Source of the DNA: JAKAIY01 sp036258195
GTDB lineage: Bacteria > Chloroflexota > Ktedonobacteria > Ktedonobacterales > JADMIN01
Length of the DNA: 6,767 bases
Reading direction: 5' to 3'
NCBI GenBank assembly: GCA_036258195.1
Contig: DATAED010000470.1
Coordinates: 1 to 6,767 of the forward strand
Positions 5,057 through 6,767 of the stretch are shown here, in pieces. Both the position numbers and the translations under genes were made by a program. The notes under the pieces were generated by a model. That model did no database searches. It saw nothing but the letters and a program-made list of their open reading frames with translations, and was not told the DNA's origin. How positions within the stretch are numbered: the stretch's first letter is position 1; the number at the start of each line of letters is the position of its first letter.

Positions 5057-6012
5057 GCAGAGCGGCAGACGGTCGTGGAGTACCTGGAGAGCTGGCTCAA
5101 GCATTGTGAGGGCCATCTCCGAGCCAGTTCGCACCTGCGGTACGAAGAGTTGGTGCGGCTTCACATTGTCCCGACCCTTGGCAAGACGAAGCTGGCGCGC
5201 CTGACCGCTCAACAGGTTCAGGCACTCTACGCGACCAAGCGTTGCGAAGGGTTGGCGAATGGAACTGTGGCGCGCACTCATGCGACCTTGCGCCGTGCGC
5301 TCGGAGAAGCAGAGCGGCTTGATCTTGTGCCACGCAATGTGGCGAAGCTGGTCACCCCGCCGTCGGCTCGTAGGTCGCGCCCCCAACTACACACCTTCAC
5401 GCCCGATGAAGCGAGACGTTTTTTCGCCGCTATCCAGGGTGATGACCTGGAGGTGCTCTCCATACTGGCCATCACGACCGGGAGCGCCGTGGCGAGTTGC
5501 TAGCCCTCAAATGGGTAGACATCGACCTTGACGCTGGATTCCTGCAAGTCCGTGCGCCCGTGCATCATCGGAATCGCCGGGATGGTGGCGGGTATACGCT
5601 CGAGGCCCCAAAGACGGCGCGGAGCATGCGTCGCATCAAGCTCGCCGAGACAGCCAGCACAGCCCTGCGCCGCCAGCGGGCGCATGTCGCTGAGATGCGC
5701 CTCGCTGCTGGGGCTGAGTGGTGTGACGAGGATATGGTCTTCCCCGACACGTCTGGGCGCGCCCAACGCAGCAATCACATCCTTCAACGCAAGTTCCAAC
5801 CACTGCTCAAGCGCGCCGGGCTACCACTCATTCGCTTCCATGACCTGCGTCATACAGCTGCGACGTTGCTCCTGCGTCAGGGCGTCAACCCGAAAGTGGT
5901 GAGCGAGATGCTCGGTCATACGACGGTGGCCATGACGCTCGACGTATATTCGCATGTCCTGCCCGATATGCAGGACACGGCCACGCAGGCCATGGACAAG
6001 CTGTTCGGGTAG
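5057..6012 (+). pseudogene. Tyrosine recombinase/integrase, N-terminus lost at the IS end and one-base deletion
   Basis: This is a phage-type integrase of the tyrosine recombinase family. The core-binding (SAM-like) domain reads TVVEYLESWLKH, then LHIVPTLGKTKLARLT and LVPRNVAKLVTPP in frame 2. At 5483-5484 two bases (AG) stand where a codon such as ATG is expected between ITTG and RRGELLALKW, so one base has been lost and the catalytic domain continues in frame 1 to the TAG at 6010-6012. The catalytic set is otherwise complete: Arg at 5485-5487, Lys in EAPKTARS, HDLRH, GH and Tyr in DVYSHV (5947-5949). The usual first 50 or so residues (arm-binding region) are missing, cut exactly at the IS end. 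It is therefore doubly broken. A free C-terminal piece from the TTG at 5497 would lack the first Arg. Confidence 0.9.
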
Positions 6013-6127
6013 CGCGTTCCTGAGGGTTATCCTGAGCAAAACGGCAGTTGAAATTGCAGTCAAATCGGGCGAAACCGGTTCCGTCCCATCCAAGCAAATA
6101 TCACAAACCCTGAATTTAAGCCAACAG

Positions 6128-6154
6128 AAAGCCCCTCCGTTTGGGAGGGGCTTT
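6128..6154. terminator. Hairpin terminator, likely bidirectional
   Basis: A perfect 11-bp stem (AAAGCCCCTCC / GGAGGGGCTTT) closes a 5-base loop. The stem begins with AAA and ends with TTT, so both strands have a short T run at the 3' side, though no long T tract follows. It lies 116 bases after the recombinase stop and before the methyltransferase. Confidence 0.75.
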
Positions 6155-6163
6155 GCTACAGGT

Positions 6164-6182
6164 AGCGCATACGGGATGCGCT
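6164..6182. repeat. Inverted repeat AGCGCAT-5-ATGCGCT, candidate recombination core
   Basis: Perfect 7-bp arms flank a 5-base centre (ACGGG), ten bases past the terminator hairpin. Tyrosine recombinases bind inverted arms around a 6-8 bp crossover, so this could be a core site if the inner arm bases belong to the crossover. It could also be a simple hairpin. Confidence 0.3.
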
Positions 6183-6189
6183 GGGCCAC

Positions 6190-6259
6190 GTCTCACGCCG
6201 TCTCCCAGAGTGTCTCACGCCTGAATTCATGGGCGTTGGCGGAACTACTTGTCTCACGC
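6190..6259. repeat. GTCTCACGC direct repeats
   Basis: GTCTCACGC occurs three times (6190-6198, 6212-6220, 6251-6259), and a shorter GTCTCCCAG lies at 6200-6208. The first three starts are 10 and 12 bases apart, near one helical turn. This resembles arm-type integrase sites or another same-face protein array. Confidence 0.55.
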
Positions 6260-6280
6260 GATCTCATGATTTCTCTCTGG

Positions 6281-6304
6281 GTTGGCATATGCGTTGGCAT
6301 ACAT
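6281..6304. repeat. 12-bp direct repeat, two units
   Basis: GTTGGCATATGC at 6281 is followed at 6293 by GTTGGCATACAT, with the first nine bases identical. An extra GCGTTGGC copy lies at 6233-6240. Confidence 0.6.
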
Positions 6305-6407
6305 TGATGACAACACCACTCGCCTGTGGAGCGTCATTTTGAGTCACGCATTGATTGCCTCAATATCCCCGACGAGCCCGCTCGAGTGTTGCAGGTCGCG
6401 ATCAGCC

Positions 6408-6413
6408 TATAAT
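6408..6413 (+). promoter_or_regulatory. Possible -10 box TATAAT
   Basis: It is an exact TATAAT match upstream of the methyltransferase. The hexamer 17 bases before it (AGTGTT) is a poor -35, and TTGCAG at 6389-6394 is too close (13 bases). If used, the transcript would begin near 6420 and have a very short leader. Confidence 0.35.
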
Positions 6414-6440
6414 GAAGCTATAACTGATAACTACGACGAA

Positions 6441-6767
6441 TTGTCTGCCGTGTACGATCGGCTGAACCCCAAAGAAGCGATCTTCCAACAACAGCCGTTC
6501 TATCAGATACTGAAGGACCGATGGTCGATCAGCACGGCGCTCGACTGTGCATGCGGAACTGGTTGGCACATCGCACTGCTCCACGAGTTGGGCATACACG
6601 CCAGTGGGTCGGATGTGTCGCCCGCAATGATTCAAAAGGCGAAACGCAATCTGCAGGATGTGTCTACGGACCTGCGCATCGCCGACTTCAGGCGCCTGCC
6701 AGCCGCTTGGAACGGCAAGACCTTTGATCTCGTCACCTGCTTGACCACGAGCTTGCCGTACATGCTG
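6441..6767 (+). CDS. SAM-dependent class I methyltransferase, 3' partial, start uncertain
   Basis: The frame runs off the right end after 109 codons from a TTG at 6441. The SAM-binding motif I is LDCACGTGWH (residues 34-43), with Ala where the first Gly often stands. Post-I is ASGSDVSPAMIQKAKRN, with the ribose-binding acidic Asp58. Motif II is FDLVTCLTTSLPYML (95-109). This is the N-terminal half of a Methyltransf_11/25-type domain that moves a methyl group from SAM. The methyl acceptor is unknown. Family-like sequence seems to begin a little earlier, at about 6429 (NYDELSAVYDRLNP), but no ATG or GTG is in frame there, only an ATA at 6420. No ribosome binding site is seen before 6441, so the start may be TTG, non-canonical or mutated. 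The gene lies downstream of the broken recombinase and its terminator, so it probably has its own promoter. Confidence 0.8.
   Translation, partial: MSAVYDRLNPKEAIFQQQPFYQILKDRWSISTALDCACGTGWHIALLHELGIHASGSDVSPAMIQKAKRNLQDVSTDLRIADFRRLPAAWNGKTFDLVTCLTTSLPYML

Larger units (their letters stand above)
6013..6440. other. Intergenic region downstream of the recombinase
   Basis: No gene is supported in these 428 bases. It contains a strong hairpin (6128-6154), a 7-bp inverted repeat with a 5-base centre (6164-6182), four GTCTC repeats (6190-6259), a 12-bp direct repeat (6281-6304) and a TATAAT box (6408-6413). Frame 3, in line with the methyltransferase, is open through much of its right half, but it reads as unlikely protein. 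Confidence 0.5.

Noticed and set aside
4088..5503. A long plus-strand open frame of 471 codons spanning the IS and the recombinase start
   Set aside because: Only the part after about 5057 looks like a protein family. The rest is antisense to the clear IS3 orfA and orfB.
1..6767. tRNA or rRNA genes, in particular a tRNA as the integrase target
   Set aside because: No cloverleaf or conserved T-arm sequence was seen by eye on either strand. A tRNAscan-SE run would settle it.

Overview
This GC-rich window (6767 bases) holds two intact metabolic-type genes among the wreckage of several mobile or accessory genes. The degraded Hint-domain gene at the left, the style of the tyrosine recombinase and the IS3-type element together suggest a Chloroflexota genome, perhaps of the Ktedonobacteria type. 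That placement is an inference from protein style, not from any marker gene.

Layout. Positions 1-128 carry at most a tiny minus-strand ORF. Positions 181-664 are a broken relic of a polymorphic-toxin-like Hint protein, with one frameshift near 250 and loss of everything after the first Hint block near 577. Positions 665-1052 have no convincing gene. Positions 1053-1943 (minus) encode an intact short-chain dehydrogenase/reductase (SDR) whose usual catalytic Ser is Gly. Positions 2376-3422 (plus) encode an intact alpha/beta-hydrolase-fold protein with an N-terminal hydrophobic segment and no catalytic His. These two genes diverge from a shared region of about 430 bases, which contains 12-bp-period repeats and three inverted repeats close to the hydrolase start. 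Downstream of the hydrolase, 3554-3721 is a second, more degenerate 12-bp-period array that encodes nothing recognisable.

The mobile part. An IS3-family element lies at about 3756-5055 on the minus strand. It has matching 30-bp ends, orfA, an A7G slippage site and orfB. The transposase carries an amber codon and an Asp-to-Asn change at the second DDE residue, so it is probably dead. The right end abuts a tyrosine recombinase (5057-6012) that has lost its N-terminal part and carries a one-base deletion at 5483-5484 just before the first catalytic Arg. Downstream, 6128-6300 holds a strong hairpin, a 7-bp inverted repeat and several GTCTC-type direct repeats, which could be the old attachment region. 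The window ends inside a SAM-dependent methyltransferase with an unclear start.

How the genes work together: only the divergent SDR/hydrolase pair looks like a functional unit, and the shared control region is the sole evidence for it. The rest reads as an insertion and decay hotspot. No complete new defence or mobile system can be supported. The least explained items are the two 12-bp-period arrays bracketing the hydrolase and the candidate attachment region.
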